A stretch of 64,000 nucleotides of DNA from Polymorphobacter fuscus (GCF_011927825.1 NZ_JAATJI010000001.1:2722014-2786013); one strand, 5' to 3'; counted from the stretch's first letter, positions 1-9,658 are shown. Made by a program: numbers and translations. The notes: generated by a model from the letters alone, not told the origin.

Positions 1-381
1 CCGGCGATGGGCCTGCTCTATGCCGGCGGCGTCGCCTGGACGCTCGGTTACGACACCATCTACGCGCTGCAGGATATCGAGGACGACGCCATGGCCGGCA
101 TCAAATCCTCGGCGCGCGCGCTGGGGCCCCGCGCCCGGCCGGGGGTGGCGGCCTTTTACGCCGCCGCGGTCGCCCTCTGGGGTGCGGCGCTGTGGCAGGC
201 CGGCGGCGACCCGCTCGCCGTCGCCGCGCTGGTGCCGGTGGCGCTGCACTTCGCCTGGCAGGTCGCGGCGCTGCGCGACACATCGCCTGCCAATGCGCTG
301 CGGCTGTTCCGCGCCAACCGCGCCGCCGGGGCACTGGTGTTCGCCGCCTGCGCCGTCGTGGGGTTGAGTGCACTGCGCTGA
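1..381 (+). CDS. ubiA: 4-hydroxybenzoate polyprenyltransferase, C-terminal part (5' end outside window)
   Basis: This is the C-terminal part of a UbiA-type membrane prenyltransferase, which attaches the polyprenyl tail to 4-hydroxybenzoate in ubiquinone synthesis. The reading frame is open from the first base of the window, so the gene begins upstream. The visible part contains the second Asp-rich motif region of the family (GYDTIYALQDIEDD followed by KSSARALG), which binds the prenyl diphosphate through Mg2+. Three hydrophobic helices follow. It ends 17 bases before pmbA on the same strand. The family assignment is firm; substrate specificity is inferred from similarity. Confidence 0.88.
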   Translation, partial: PAMGLLYAGGVAWTLGYDTIYALQDIEDDAMAGIKSSARALGPRARPGVAAFYAAAVALWGAALWQAGGDPLAVAALVPVALHFAWQVAALRDTSPANALRLFRANRAAGALVFAACAVVGLSALR

Positions 382-398
382 CACCCTAAGTCTGGCGC

Positions 399-1745
399 AT
401 GCTCACAGTCCCCGACGCTCTCGATCGCCTTGATGCCGCGCTCAACGCGGCCCGCGCTGCCGGGGCCGACGCCGCCGACGCGCTTTATGTCGGCGATGGC
501 TCGACCTCGATCAGCGTCCGCCTCGGCAAGCTGGAGGACATCGGCCGCAGCGAGGGCGAGGAGGTCGGCATCCGCGTCTTCGTCGGCCAGCAATCCGCCA
601 GCGTGTCGTCGTCCGACCTGTCGCCGGCGGCGCTCGCGGTGGCGGCCGAACGCGTCGTCGCCATGGCGCGGCTGGCACCCGAGGACAAATGGGCCGGGCT
701 GGCGCCCGCCGACCGGCTGCTGACCGGGGCGATCCCCGATCTCGACATCGACGATGGCAGCGACCCCGAGGCCGGATCGCTGCGCGACCTCGCCATGGCC
801 GCCGAAGACGCGGCGCGCGCCGTTGCCGGCGTCACCAATTCGGAAGGCGGCGGCGCTTCCGCCGGCCGCGCCGTGACGGCGCTGGCGACCTCGACCGGCT
901 TTCGCGGCGGCCGCCGCTCGACCAGCTATGGCGCCTCGGCCAGCGTTCTCGCCGGCGAAGGCAGCGACATGCAGCGCGACTATGCCTGGCACAGCGCCCG
1001 GCATTTCGCCGATCTCGAAGGCCCGGCCATCATCGGCGCGCGCGCCGGCGAACGCGCCGTGCGCCGCCTCAACCCCATCAAGCTGGAAACCGGCACCCTG
1101 CCGATCGTCTTCGATCCGCGTGTCGGTTCGTCGCTGGTCGGCCATCTCATCGGCGCCATCACCGGCAGCGCGATCACGCGCGGCACCTCGTTCCTCAAGG
1201 ATGCGCTGGGGACCGTGGTGTTCGACCCGTCGATCACCATTGTCGATGATCCGCTGCGCCGCCGCGGCCTGCGCTCGCGCGGTTTCGATGGCGAAGGCCT
1301 GCCGGTCGCCATCACCCGCATCATCGACCACGGCCAGCTGACCGGCTGGCTGCTCGATTCGGCGAGCGCTCGCCAGCTCGGCCTGGCGCCGACGGGCCAT
1401 GCCGCGCGCGGCACCTCCGGCCCGCCCGGCGCCGGCGCCACCAACCTGCATCTCGAAGGCGGCAGCGTCACGCCCGCCGCGCTGATGGCCGATATCCGCC
1501 GCGGCTTCTATGTCACCGAACTGATCGGCATGGGCGTCAACGGCCTGACCGGCGACTACAGTCGCGGCGCGTCGGGCTTTCTCATCGAAAATGGGGAGAT
1601 CACCGTGCCGGTCGCCGAAGTGACGATCGCCGGCAACCTGGTCGATATGTTCAAGGCGCTGGTCGCCGCCGATGACCTCAGCTTCCGCCATGCCACCAAC
1701 GTGCCGACCCTGCGCATCGATGGCATGACGATCGCCGGCGCATGA
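399..1745 (+). CDS. pmbA: TldD/PmbA family protein, PmbA (TldE) subunit
   Basis: A 448-residue PmbA/TldE protein. In E. coli PmbA pairs with TldD to form a cytoplasmic protease that degrades unfolded peptides and processes microcin B17 and the CcdA antitoxin. The N-terminal domain carries the family features (SISVRLGKLEDIGRSEGEEVG, then GVTNSEGGG near residue 145). The C-terminal half has the TLPIVFDPRVGSSLVGHL stretch and a conserved glycine-rich end. I see no HExxxH zinc motif, as expected for the PmbA/TldE partner rather than TldD. No tldD is in the window. The stop is 4 bases from the GTG of the next gene, suggesting cotranscription. Confidence 0.9.
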   Translation: MLTVPDALDRLDAALNAARAAGADAADALYVGDGSTSISVRLGKLEDIGRSEGEEVGIRVFVGQQSASVSSSDLSPAALAVAAERVVAMARLAPEDKWAGLAPADRLLTGAIPDLDIDDGSDPEAGSLRDLAMAAEDAARAVAGVTNSEGGGASAGRAVTALATSTGFRGGRRSTSYGASASVLAGEGSDMQRDYAWHSARHFADLEGPAIIGARAGERAVRRLNPIKLETGTLPIVFDPRVGSSLVGHLIGAITGSAITRGTSFLKDALGTVVFDPSITIVDDPLRRRGLRSRGFDGEGLPVAITRIIDHGQLTGWLLDSASARQLGLAPTGHAARGTSGPPGAGATNLHLEGGSVTPAALMADIRRGFYVTELIGMGVNGLTGDYSRGASGFLIENGEITVPVAEVTIAGNLVDMFKALVAADDLSFRHATNVPTLRIDGMTIAGA

Positions 1746-1749
1746 CGGC

Positions 1750-2568
1750 GTGGCGGTGAACCGGTCCGACCTGACCCTCGCCGTCGAAGCTGCCAGCGCT
1801 GCCGCCGTCCTCGCACTCGGGCATTTCCATGCCCGGTCCGATTGGTGGGAAAAATCCCCCGGCAACCCGGTCGGCATCGCCGATCTGGAGGTCGATGCGC
1901 TGTTGAAGGCGGCGCTGCTCGGCGCGCGTCCCGATGATGGCTGGTTGTCGGAAGAAACCGCCGACACGGCCGATCGCCTGTCGTTACGCCGGGTATGGGT
2001 CGTCGATCCGATCGACGGCACCCGCGATTTCGTCCAGGGCCGCACCGGTTGGGCGGTCTCGGTCGCGCTGGTCGAGGACAATGCCGTCACCGTCGCGGCG
2101 CTCGCGGCGCCGGCGCGCCAGCAGCTGTTCGTCGCGGCGCGGGGGCAGGGCGCGACCTGCAACGGCCTGCCGCTGCGCGTGGCGGACCTGCCCAGCCTGC
2201 AGGGCGTCCGCCTGCCGATGGACGCCGCTAATCTGTCGGCGCCGTTCTGGCCGTCCCCCTGGCCGGGCGAGACGGTCGAAAAGCCCAACAGCCTGGCGCT
2301 GCGCATGGCCAAGCTGGCCAGTGCCGAGGCCGATGCCTGGCTGGAGGGCCGCACGATTGCCGAATGGGATGTCGCCGCCTCGGCGCTGATTCTGACCGAA
2401 GCCGGCGGCGTCGTCACCGATCGCCATGGCGCGCCGCTGGCCTTCAACAAGCCGCTGCCGGTGTTCCACGGCATCGCCGCTGCCAACGCCGCGCTCCACG
2501 GCGAAGTGCTGGCCCGGCTCGACCATGCGTTGAAGCTGTTCGCAGCGCGGCGGGCAAAGGCGGAATGA
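1750..2568 (+). CDS. cysQ: Inositol monophosphatase family protein, 3'(2'),5'-bisphosphate nucleotidase (CysQ-like)
   Basis: A 272-residue Mg2+-dependent phosphatase of the inositol monophosphatase superfamily. The metal-binding motifs are all present: the acidic pair in LSEET near residue 68, DPIDGT at about 86-91, and WDVAASALILTEAGG near residue 205. The layout and length fit CysQ, which removes the 3' phosphate of PAP(S) during sulfate assimilation, but inositol or histidinol phosphatase activity cannot be excluded from sequence. The start is GTG, 4 bases after the pmbA stop. A hairpin repeat follows the stop. Confidence 0.8.
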   Translation: MAVNRSDLTLAVEAASAAAVLALGHFHARSDWWEKSPGNPVGIADLEVDALLKAALLGARPDDGWLSEETADTADRLSLRRVWVVDPIDGTRDFVQGRTGWAVSVALVEDNAVTVAALAAPARQQLFVAARGQGATCNGLPLRVADLPSLQGVRLPMDAANLSAPFWPSPWPGETVEKPNSLALRMAKLASAEADAWLEGRTIAEWDVAASALILTEAGGVVTDRHGAPLAFNKPLPVFHGIAAANAALHGEVLARLDHALKLFAARRAKAE

Positions 2569-2582
2569 ACCCCGATCATCCC

Positions 2583-2607
2583 GTCACCCCGGCAAAGGCG
2601 GGGTGAC
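2583..2607. repeat. Short palindromic repeat between convergent genes
   Basis: Perfect 8-base arms GTCACCCC (2583-2590) and GGGGTGAC (2600-2607) enclose a GC-rich loop. It lies between two convergent genes and could end transcription from both sides. It is a variant of the repeat family found at 16403, 16776 and 16835. Confidence 0.7.
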
Positions 2608-2618
2608 GTAGTCGTTCG

Positions 2619-3050
2619 CTATTGCGCGATCGCCGGAATCCCCAGCCGTCGCAGTTCGATCTTGATGCAGCGGTCCATGACCACCTTCAGCCCGGCCGCC
2701 TCGGCCTTGGCAGCGGCGGCTTCGTTGACGACGCCAAGCTGCATCCAGATCGCCCGGGCACCGGCCTTGATCGCTTCGTCGACGATCGGCTCGACGGCGT
2801 CGGAGCGGCGGAAGACGTCGACGATGTCGATGTCCATGCCGAGCTGGTCGAGGCTTTCCCAGACATATTCGCCCAGCACATGCTCGCCGGTGATCGACGG
2901 GTTGACCGGCAGCACGCGAAAGCCATGGTCCTGCAAGGCGCCCATCACGCCATGGCTGGCGCGTTCGGGCCGGTCGGAGGCGCCGACCAAAGCGATGGTG
3001 CGCGCGGCGGCGAGCAGCTCGCCGATTTCGGCATCGGTGGTGAGGGGCAT
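2619..3050 (-). CDS. CoA-binding domain protein (YccU-like)
   Basis: A 143-residue single-domain protein with a Rossmann-type CoA-binding fold (CoA_binding_2). Visible hallmarks are the N-terminal IALVGASDRPERASHGVMG loop and the central VNPSITGEHVLGEYVWESL segment; the C-terminal half has the family sequence AIWMQLGVVNEAAAAKAEAAG. It is cytoplasmic. The family has no firmly established reaction; YccU homologues bind CoA but their role is unknown. The ATG has a good ribosome site (AGGAG, 6 bases upstream). It is downstream of the degP-type gene on the same strand, separated by a strong hairpin. Confidence 0.88.
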   Translation of the reverse strand: MPLTTDAEIGELLAAARTIALVGASDRPERASHGVMGALQDHGFRVLPVNPSITGEHVLGEYVWESLDQLGMDIDIVDVFRRSDAVEPIVDEAIKAGARAIWMQLGVVNEAAAAKAEAAGLKVVMDRCIKIELRRLGIPAIAQ

Positions 3051-3069
3051 GGCGAACTCCTGAACGACA

Positions 3070-3107
3070 TTGGGCCGGCACCCGGATTATACCGGATGCC
3101 GACCCAA
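3070..3107 (-). terminator. Strong hairpin between degP-type gene and CoA-binding gene
   Basis: A 16-base stem (3070-3085 with 3092-3107, only two G-U pairs when read on the minus strand) closes a 6-base AT loop. It sits just after the stop of the protease gene. There is no T-tract after it, so it may be a Rho-type end, an mRNA-stabilising hairpin or a simple repeat rather than an intrinsic terminator. Confidence 0.5.
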
Positions 3108-3141
3108 CGCATCAGCCCATGTGACGGGTACGAGGCTGCGG

Positions 3142-4707
3142 TTACTTGGCGCTGTTGAGCTTGACGCCGCGATAGGTCGGCGGCATCGAACCGCGCTGCA
3201 CGAGCATCAGCACCGTGTCGCGCCCGGCCTTTTTCGCCGCATCGACGGCGGCGGCGGCTTCGGCCGGCGTCGTCGTCGGACGCTGGTTGATTTGCAGGAT
3301 CACGTCGCCGCGCTGCAGGCCGTTGCTCGCCGCGTCGCTGCCGGGGTTGATGCCTGCGATGACGACACCGCGCGTGGTTTCCGGAATGCGCAGCTGCTGG
3401 CGCAACTGGGCGGTCAGCGGCTGCAGGGTGATGCCCAGGCTGGCCTTGGCGGCTTCGGCGTCCTTGGTCGCGTCGGCGGTGTCTTCATCGCCATCGGGCG
3501 TGATGCCGGCGCGGGCCTGCACGACCGATTCGGCCGGACGCTGCGCCACGGTGGCGTTCAGCGTCTTGCGCTGGCCCTCGCGGATCACCTCGATCGGCAC
3601 GGTGGTGCCGACCGGCGTGTTGGCGACGATGTAGCTCAGCGTGTTGTCATAGGTCACATCGCTGTTGTTGATGCGCACCACGACATCGCCCTGGCGGATG
3701 CCGGCGCGTGCCGCCGGGCCCATCGGCTCGACCGACGCGACGATTTCGCCCTTGTCCTTGGGCAGGCCCAGGCCGGCGGCGATGTCGGTGGTCAGCGGCT
3801 GGATGCCGACGCCCAGATAGCCGCGCTTGACGGTGCCGGTGGCGCGCAGCTGCTGGATGACCGGATAGGCGAGTTCCGCCGGGATCGAGAAGCCCAGGCC
3901 GACGTTGCCGCCGGTCGGCGAGAAGATCGCGGTGTTGATGCCGATGACATTGCCTTCGAGGTCGAACAGCGGGCCGCCGGAATTGCCCTGGTTGATCGAC
4001 GCATCGGTCTGGATGTAGCGGTCATATTGGCCCGAACCGATATTGCGGTGCAGCGCCGAGACGATGCCCGCGGTGACGGTGCCGCCCAAGCCGAACGGAT
4101 TGCCGATGGCGATCGCCCAGTCGCCGACGCGCACGTTCTGCGAATTGCCGAACTTGACGAACGGCAGGTCCTTGGCGTCGATCTTGAGCAGCGCCATGTC
4201 GGTCAGCGTGTCGCGGCCGATCAGCTTGGCCTTGTATTCGCGCCGGTCGGACAGCGTGACGGTGATGGTGTCGACGGGCGCGCCGCGCCCTTCACCCGCC
4301 GAGATGACGTGGTTGTTGGTGACGATATAGCCCGTCGGGTCGATGATGAACCCCGACCCGAGCGAGGTCGCCTCGCGCGTCACCGGCGCTCCGCCGTCGC
4401 CCTGCTGCTCCTGGAAGCGGCGGAACAACTCCTCCAGCGGCGAGCCGGGTGCACCGCCGCGCATCTTGCCGACTTCGACCTTCTGGGTCGTCGACACGTT
4501 GACGACGGCCGGGGACAGCCGCGAGGTCAGGTCGGCAAAGCTGCGCGGCGCACCGCCCGGGGGTGCGATCGGCACCGCCGGCGGCGTGGCGTTCTGCGCC
4601 GGCTGGCTGGTTGCGGGCGCCGGCGCCTGGGCGAACGACGGCATGAAGACGACGGCGGCACCGCCAAGGACAAGGGCGGCGGGGACAAGGCTGCGAGCGA
4701 TGCGCAA
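3142..4707 (-). CDS. degP: Periplasmic serine endoprotease, DegP/HtrA family (Do)
   Basis: A DegP/HtrA quality-control protease exported to the periplasm, where it degrades or refolds damaged envelope proteins. A signal-like segment (IARSLVPAALVLGGAAVVF, cleavage near SFAQA) is followed by the trypsin-like domain with the catalytic triad: His in YIVTNNHVI, Asp in LTDMALLKID and Ser in GNSGGP. Two PDZ domains follow (around RGYLGVGIQPL and LGITLQPL). The open frame reaches an ATG at 4803, but that adds a 32-residue extension before the signal peptide. A TTG at 4707 with GAAAGG upstream gives a normal signal peptide and is my preferred start; the choice is uncertain. Confidence 0.9.
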   Translation of the reverse strand: MRIARSLVPAALVLGGAAVVFMPSFAQAPAPATSQPAQNATPPAVPIAPPGGAPRSFADLTSRLSPAVVNVSTTQKVEVGKMRGGAPGSPLEELFRRFQEQQGDGGAPVTREATSLGSGFIIDPTGYIVTNNHVISAGEGRGAPVDTITVTLSDRREYKAKLIGRDTLTDMALLKIDAKDLPFVKFGNSQNVRVGDWAIAIGNPFGLGGTVTAGIVSALHRNIGSGQYDRYIQTDASINQGNSGGPLFDLEGNVIGINTAIFSPTGGNVGLGFSIPAELAYPVIQQLRATGTVKRGYLGVGIQPLTTDIAAGLGLPKDKGEIVASVEPMGPAARAGIRQGDVVVRINNSDVTYDNTLSYIVANTPVGTTVPIEVIREGQRKTLNATVAQRPAESVVQARAGITPDGDEDTADATKDAEAAKASLGITLQPLTAQLRQQLRIPETTRGVVIAGINPGSDAASNGLQRGDVILQINQRPTTTPAEAAAAVDAAKKAGRDTVLMLVQRGSMPPTYRGVKLNSAK

Positions 4708-4873
4708 GGGAAGGGAACCTTTCAGGCTTTCAAGTCGGAAGACATGTGCGAAGCGAAACGACACTATTCCGGGGGCAGAACACAGTCGACGCAACAATAG
4801 CACGGCGGGGCTTATGCCGCCTTCGAAACTAACCCGCGATGAACAACCTTGATCATTACGGCAACCTCGCGGA

Positions 4874-5719
4874 CTATCGGTTTGTCTGCCGGCCTTCGAA
4901 CTCCCGCAGGAATTCGTTATTGGGCGACATCACGACCGTCGAGGATTGATCGGTGAAGGTCGTGCGATACGCCTGCATGGCCCGGTAGAAGGCATAGAAT
5001 TGCGGGTCCTTGCCGAAGCTGCCGGCATAGGTGCTGGCGGCCTGGGCATCGGCATCGGCGCGGACCAGCTGCGCCTGCTTCAGCCCCTGGGCACGGATTG
5101 TCGCAGCTTCCTGCTGGCGCGCCGAGCGCATGCGCAGGAATGCCGATTCGAGCGGCGCGCCGCTGGGCAGGTCGGCGCGCTTGATCCGCACGTCGATGAT
5201 CTCCGCGCCATATTGCTTGGCCTGGCGGTTCACCGTCGTCTGGATGTCGTCCATCATCGCCGTCCGCTCGGGGCTGAGCAGCGCCGCGAACGGCTGCTTG
5301 CCGAGTTCGTTGCGCATCTTGGACGCCAGGATGCGCCGCAGCGCGTCGTTGAGATTCTGTTCGGTGCCGACGGTCTGCACCATGCGCAGCGGGTCGGTGA
5401 TGCGGAAGCGGGCAAAGGCATCGACGACCAGCCGCAGCTGGTCGGTGGTCAGCACCGTCTGCTGCTCCATGTCGAGGTTGAGCACGCGCTTGTCGACGAA
5501 GATGGTGTTTTCGATGAACGGCACCTTGGCGACCAGCCCGGCACCCGAGGTGCCGAACGGCGCCTTGGGGTCATAGGCATTGACGATGCGTTCGGGCTTG
5601 CCGAGCCGCAGCACGACGACCTGCTGGGTCTCGTGGACGGTGTAGAGCGTGCCCATGGCCACGACGATCAAGGTGAAGGCGCCGATGGCCCAGACGATGG
5701 GGTTGCGGAAAAGGCTCAT
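4874..5719 (-). CDS. hflC: Protease modulator HflC
   Basis: A 281-residue SPFH/band-7 membrane protein. With HflK it forms the large periplasm-facing cage that binds and restrains the FtsH protease. One N-terminal transmembrane helix (NPIVWAIGAFTLIVVAMG, residues 6-23) is followed by the band-7 domain beginning TQQVVVLRLGKPERI. The C-terminal half has the typical Ala/Gln-rich helical region (RSARQQEAATIRAQGLKQAQ). The start MSLFRN is chosen because it lies 1 base after the hflK stop; longer frames run into hflK. It is cotranscribed with and probably translationally coupled to hflK. Confidence 0.93.
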   Translation of the reverse strand: MSLFRNPIVWAIGAFTLIVVAMGTLYTVHETQQVVVLRLGKPERIVNAYDPKAPFGTSGAGLVAKVPFIENTIFVDKRVLNLDMEQQTVLTTDQLRLVVDAFARFRITDPLRMVQTVGTEQNLNDALRRILASKMRNELGKQPFAALLSPERTAMMDDIQTTVNRQAKQYGAEIIDVRIKRADLPSGAPLESAFLRMRSARQQEAATIRAQGLKQAQLVRADADAQAASTYAGSFGKDPQFYAFYRAMQAYRTTFTDQSSTVVMSPNNEFLREFEGRQTNR

Positions 5720-5720
5720 C

Positions 5721-6863
5721 TTACTGTCCTGACTTGCCGGACGCGCTGTTCGACGCGGCGTCGACGGCGCTTGGCTCGGCCGACGCGGCACGGCGGCGCA
5801 CTTCGGGAAGCGGCAGATAGGTCTGCACGCCGCCGGTTTCGACAACCGTCTTGTCGACCTTCGACAGCACGCTTTCCATCGTTTCGAAATACATGCGCTT
5901 GCGCGTCACTTCAGGCGCCAGCTTGTACTGGGCATAGACCGCCTCGAACGCCGCCGCTGCACCCTGGGCGCTGGCGAGCAGCTGCTGGGCATAGGCGCGC
6001 GACTGGTTGAGATACTGCTGCGCATCCTGCTGCGCGGCCGACACGTCCTTGAACGCATCATCGACGGCGGCCGGCGGATCGGCCTGCTTGATGTCGACGC
6101 CGCGGACCTCGATCCCCGAGCGATAGCTGTCGAGGATTTCCTGCATGCGCTCGCGCACCAGTTCTGCGATCTGCGCCCGCTGCGGGCCGATGGCATCGTT
6201 GAGCGTCGCCTTGGAAATTTCGGCGCGCATCGCCGATTCGCCGACTTCGCGCACCGTCTGCTCGGGCTCGGCGAGCTCGAACAGGAACAGCTCGGGGTTC
6301 TTGATCTTCCAGCGCACGGCATAGGCCAGGTTGATGATGTTCTGATCGCCGGTGACCATCAGATTTTCGGCCGAACCCTCGGTGGCACCGATGTCGACCG
6401 AATTGATTTGTTCGACCTTGCTCAGGATGACGGTGTCGACCGGCCAGGGCGCCTTGAACTGCAGGCCCGGGTCGGTGACGCCGACGAACCGCCCGAAGCG
6501 CAGCACGACACCGCGCTCCTGCGCATCGACGCGGTAGAAGCTGGTCGCCACCACCCACACGGCGATGATCGCGCCGAGCGCCCATAGCCAGGCGTTGCCG
6601 CCGAAGAAGTCGCCGACCGGATTGTCGCCGTTGCCATCGCCGCCGAACGACGTGCGCAGCTTTTCCTGGCCGCGGCGCAGCAGGTCGTCGATGTCGCGGG
6701 TCCCGGTCGGGCGCGGGCCGGGGGCGCGCCGCGGCGGCGCCTCCCCCCAGGGGTTCGGGTTGCGCGGGCCGGACTCGGCGCCGCCGCGTGCCGGACTGTC
6801 GTTGGCGGTGTCCTCCGGAGTATCGCCCCAGGGCCCGCCGTCATTGTTGTTGTGCACCGGCAT
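5721..6863 (-). CDS. hflK: FtsH protease activity modulator HflK
   Basis: A 380-residue HflK. The N-terminus is a Gly/Pro/Asn-rich cytoplasmic tail (PWGDTPEDT, PNPWGEAPPRR), then one transmembrane helix (LWALGAIIAVWVVATSFY) and a band-7 domain starting at DAQERGVVLRFG. The end carries a helical region (DAQQYLNQSRAYAQQLL). It partners HflC around FtsH. The ATG at 6863 is preferred; a TTG 12 bases upstream is also in frame. It diverges from the Mrp/ApbC gene, leaving about 110 bases for two promoters. ftsH itself is not in the window. Confidence 0.93.
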   Translation of the reverse strand: MPVHNNNDGGPWGDTPEDTANDSPARGGAESGPRNPNPWGEAPPRRAPGPRPTGTRDIDDLLRRGQEKLRTSFGGDGNGDNPVGDFFGGNAWLWALGAIIAVWVVATSFYRVDAQERGVVLRFGRFVGVTDPGLQFKAPWPVDTVILSKVEQINSVDIGATEGSAENLMVTGDQNIINLAYAVRWKIKNPELFLFELAEPEQTVREVGESAMRAEISKATLNDAIGPQRAQIAELVRERMQEILDSYRSGIEVRGVDIKQADPPAAVDDAFKDVSAAQQDAQQYLNQSRAYAQQLLASAQGAAAAFEAVYAQYKLAPEVTRKRMYFETMESVLSKVDKTVVETGGVQTYLPLPEVRRRAASAEPSAVDAASNSASGKSGQ

Positions 6864-6976
6864 CCAGAATCCCAAGTCTCGTCATCGGCTGTGAGAACAC
6901 TATATACGATCCGTAATCCGGGATTGCGAGGGCGCGACGATGTCGCTGGCGCCGGCAGCCGGAAAAGGGGCATGGA

Positions 6977-8023
6977 ATGACGGTCAAGGATGATGTGGCG
7001 GCGGCGCTGCGCGGCGTTGCGGACCCGCTTCGGCAGGGTGCGGGGGATGCCGCCGGCGACATCGTCACCAGCGGCCGCGCCGCCGGGATCGTGGTCAAGG
7101 CCGATGGCAGCGTCGGCCTGGTGCTGTCGGTCGACGGCCTCGATCGCACCGCCGCCGAACGGCTGCAGGCCAGTGTCGAGGCGGTGGTCAACCGTGTTCC
7201 CGGCGTGACCGCGGCGCGGATCATCCTGACCGCCGACCGCGCCAGCGCGCCGGCGGCCACGGCGCGCCCGGTGGCGACCACCGTGCCCGGCATCCGCAAG
7301 ATCGTCGCCGTCGCCAGCGGCAAGGGCGGCGTCGGCAAATCGACGGTCGCCGCCAACCTCGCCATTGCGCTGGCGCGCGCCGGCAACAGCGTCGGGCTGC
7401 TCGACGCCGACATCTATGGCCCGTCGGTGCCGACGCTGCTCGGCATTTCCGGCCGCGCGCGGATCGACGACGGCAAGCTGCAGCCGGTCGCGGTGCACGG
7501 CATCAAGGCGCTCAGCATGGGGATGATGACCGACCCCACCAAGGCGGTGATCTGGCGCGGCCCGATGGCCAGCTCGGCGATGCTGCAGATGGTCGAAAAG
7601 GCCGATTGGGGCGCGCTCGACGTGCTCGTCATCGACCTGCCGCCGGGCACCGGCGACATCCAGCTGACGATGGCGCAAAAGCTCAAGCCCGACGGCGCCG
7701 TCATCGTTTCGACCCCGCAGGACCTGGCGCTGATCGACGCGCGCCGCGCCGTCGCCATGTTCGCGGAGGTCGGCGTCCCGGTGCTCGGCGTCGTCGAGAA
7801 CATGAGCGGCTATGTCTGCCCGCACTGCGGGGAGGCCAGCGACCCCTTCGGCCATGGCGGCGCCGAAGCCGAAGCGCTGGCGATGGGCGTCCCCTTCCTC
7901 GGCCGCATCCCGCTCGATATCGCCCTGCGCCGGTCGAGCGACGCCGGGGCGCCGGCCACCGGCGCCAATGCCGCGGTGTTCGCGGCGGTCGCAGCCGCGG
8001 TGGGCGGGCGCGTCGGCCTTTAG
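6977..8023 (+). CDS. apbC: Iron-sulfur cluster carrier protein, Mrp/ApbC/NBP35 family
   Basis: A 348-residue P-loop ATPase that carries [4Fe-4S] clusters to target enzymes in the cytosol. The first ~95 residues look like a degenerate MIP18/DUF59 domain. The ATPase domain follows with the deviant Walker A GKGGVGKS (about residues 115-122), switch motifs in LLDADIYGPSVPTLLG and DLPPGTGD, and the cluster-binding CPHCG (CxxC) near residue 280. A ribosome site (AAAAGGGG) lies 8 bases upstream of the ATG. All family hallmarks are intact. Confidence 0.93.
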   Translation: MTVKDDVAAALRGVADPLRQGAGDAAGDIVTSGRAAGIVVKADGSVGLVLSVDGLDRTAAERLQASVEAVVNRVPGVTAARIILTADRASAPAATARPVATTVPGIRKIVAVASGKGGVGKSTVAANLAIALARAGNSVGLLDADIYGPSVPTLLGISGRARIDDGKLQPVAVHGIKALSMGMMTDPTKAVIWRGPMASSAMLQMVEKADWGALDVLVIDLPPGTGDIQLTMAQKLKPDGAVIVSTPQDLALIDARRAVAMFAEVGVPVLGVVENMSGYVCPHCGEASDPFGHGGAEAEALAMGVPFLGRIPLDIALRRSSDAGAPATGANAAVFAAVAAAVGGRVGL

Positions 8024-8092
8024 GCGCACCCCTTAACCCGATCGGCAAAACCGGCTATCGCCGTGCCGACGCTTCCCGGGGGACACCGCAGA

Positions 8093-9658
8093 ATGGCCGA
8101 CAGCATCTTCATCGGAAAAGGCGAACAGCACCCCCAGGCGCTGGTGCTCAAACGCGCCAACCGCCACGGCCTGATCGCCGGCGCCACCGGCACCGGCAAG
8201 ACGGTGACGCTGCAGACGCTGGCCGAAGGCTTTTCGCGCCAGGGCGTGCCGGTGTTCCTGTCCGACGTGAAGGGCGATATCGCCGGCATGGCGATGAAAG
8301 GCAGCGACGCCGCCGCCTGGACCGGCAAGCGCGCCGCCGAAATCGGCATCGACGATTACGACTATGCCGCCAACCCGGTGGTGTTCTGGGATCTGTTCGG
8401 CGAACAGGGCCACCCCATTCGCACGACGATTTCCGAAATGGGGCCGCTGCTGCTGGCGCGGCTGATGAGCCTCAACGACACCCAGGAGGGGGTGCTGTCG
8501 GTCGCCTTCCGCTATGCCGACGACATGGGGCTGCTGCTGCTCGACCTGAAGGACCTGCAGGCGATGCTGTCGTTCTGCGCCGACAATGCCGCCGAAATCA
8601 GCACCAAATACGGCAATGTCACCAAGGCCAGCATCGGCAGCATCCAGCGCCAGCTGCTCCAGCTCGAAACCCAGGGCGCCGACAATTTCTTCGGCGAACC
8701 GGCGCTCGACATCACCGATTTCATCGGCGTCGACGCCAATGGCCACGGCCGCGTCAACATCCTCGCCGCCGACAGGCTGATGCAGTCCCCGCGGCTCTAC
8801 GCGACCTTCCTGCTCTGGCTGTTGTCGGAACTGTTCAGCACGCTTCCCGAAGTCGGCGACCCCGACAAGCCCAAGCTGGTCTTCTTCTTCGACGAGGCGC
8901 ATCTGCTGTTCGACGAAGCCCCCAAGGCGCTGCTCGACAAGGTCGAACAGGTGGTGCGGCTGGTCCGGTCCAAGGGCGTCGGCGTCTATTTCATCAGCCA
9001 GAACCCCATCGACATTCCCGAAAGCATCGCCGGCCAGCTCGGCAACCGGGTCCAGCACGCGCTGCGCGCCTTCACGCCGCGCGACCAGCGCGCCATCAAG
9101 GCGGCGGCCGAAACCTTCCGCGCCAACCCCGATGTCGATGTCGTCACCGCGATCACCGAGCTGAAGGTCGGCGAGGCACTGGTATCACTGCTGATGGCCG
9201 ACGGCGCGCCGACGCCGGTCGAACGCACGCTGGTCGCGCCGCCGCGCAGCCGGGTCGGACCGGTAACGCCCGCCGAACGCGCCACCATCGTCAACGCCTC
9301 GCCCCTGGGTGGCAAATATGACGAAGGCATCGACCGCGAATCGGCGTGGGAAATGCTCAACAGCCGCGCCGCCGAAACCGCTGCGAAAACGGAGGCCGAC
9401 AAGGCCGCGGCGCTGAAGGCCAAGCTCGACGCCAGCGCCGCCGCCGCTGCCGCCCGCGAGGCAGCCGCTGCCGCCAAGACGCTGGAACGCGAGCGCGCCG
9501 CCGCCGCGCGCACCGCTGCCCGCCCGCAACCCAAGAGCTTTGCCGAAAAGATGATCGAATCGACGGCGCGATCGGCGGCCACGTCGGTCGGTCGCAAGCT
9601 TGGCGGCACCTTCGGCAGCCAGTTGCTGCGCGGGCTGCTCGGCGGATTGTTGAAATAG
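8093..9658 (+). CDS. HerA-like ATPase (DUF853 family)
   Basis: A 521-residue cytoplasmic P-loop ATPase of the HerA/DUF853 group (E. coli YjgR-like). The Walker A motif GATGTGKT is near residue 33. Walker B is in [13 protein letters not shown] near residue 270, followed by [12 protein letters not shown] and an arginine-rich motor segment. The last ~120 residues are an Ala/Glu/Lys-rich coiled coil and a glycine-rich tail. The function of the family is not established; relation to HerA DNA translocases suggests DNA-dependent motor activity. The ATG at 8093 begins the conserved [10 protein letters not shown]; a GTG 30 bases upstream is in frame but less likely. Confidence 0.88.
   Translation: MADSIFIGKGEQHPQALVLKRANRHGLIAGATGTGKTVTLQTLAEGFSRQGVPVFLSDVKGDIAGMAMKGSDAAAWTGKRAAEIGIDDYDYAANPVVFWDLFGEQGHPIRTTISEMGPLLLARLMSLNDTQEGVLSVAFRYADDMGLLLLDLKDLQAMLSFCADNAAEISTKYGNVTKASIGSIQRQLLQLETQGADNFFGEPALDITDFIGVDANGHGRVNILAADRLMQSPRLYATFLLWLLSELFSTLPEVGDPDKPKLVFFFDEAHLLFDEAPKALLDKVEQVVRLVRSKGVGVYFISQNPIDIPESIAGQLGNRVQHALRAFTPRDQRAIKAAAETFRANPDVDVVTAITELKVGEALVSLLMADGAPTPVERTLVAPPRSRVGPVTPAERATIVNASPLGGKYDEGIDRESAWEMLNSRAAETAAKTEADKAAALKAKLDASAAAAAAREAAAAAKTLERERAAAARTAARPQPKSFAEKMIESTARSAATSVGRKLGGTFGSQLLRGLLGGLLK

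Noticed and set aside
156..2579. Minus-strand open frame of about 800 codons opposite pmbA and the CysQ-type gene
   Set aside because: It mirrors two well-conserved plus-strand genes; its translation is low-complexity and shows no domain. High GC gives long open frames on the opposite strand.
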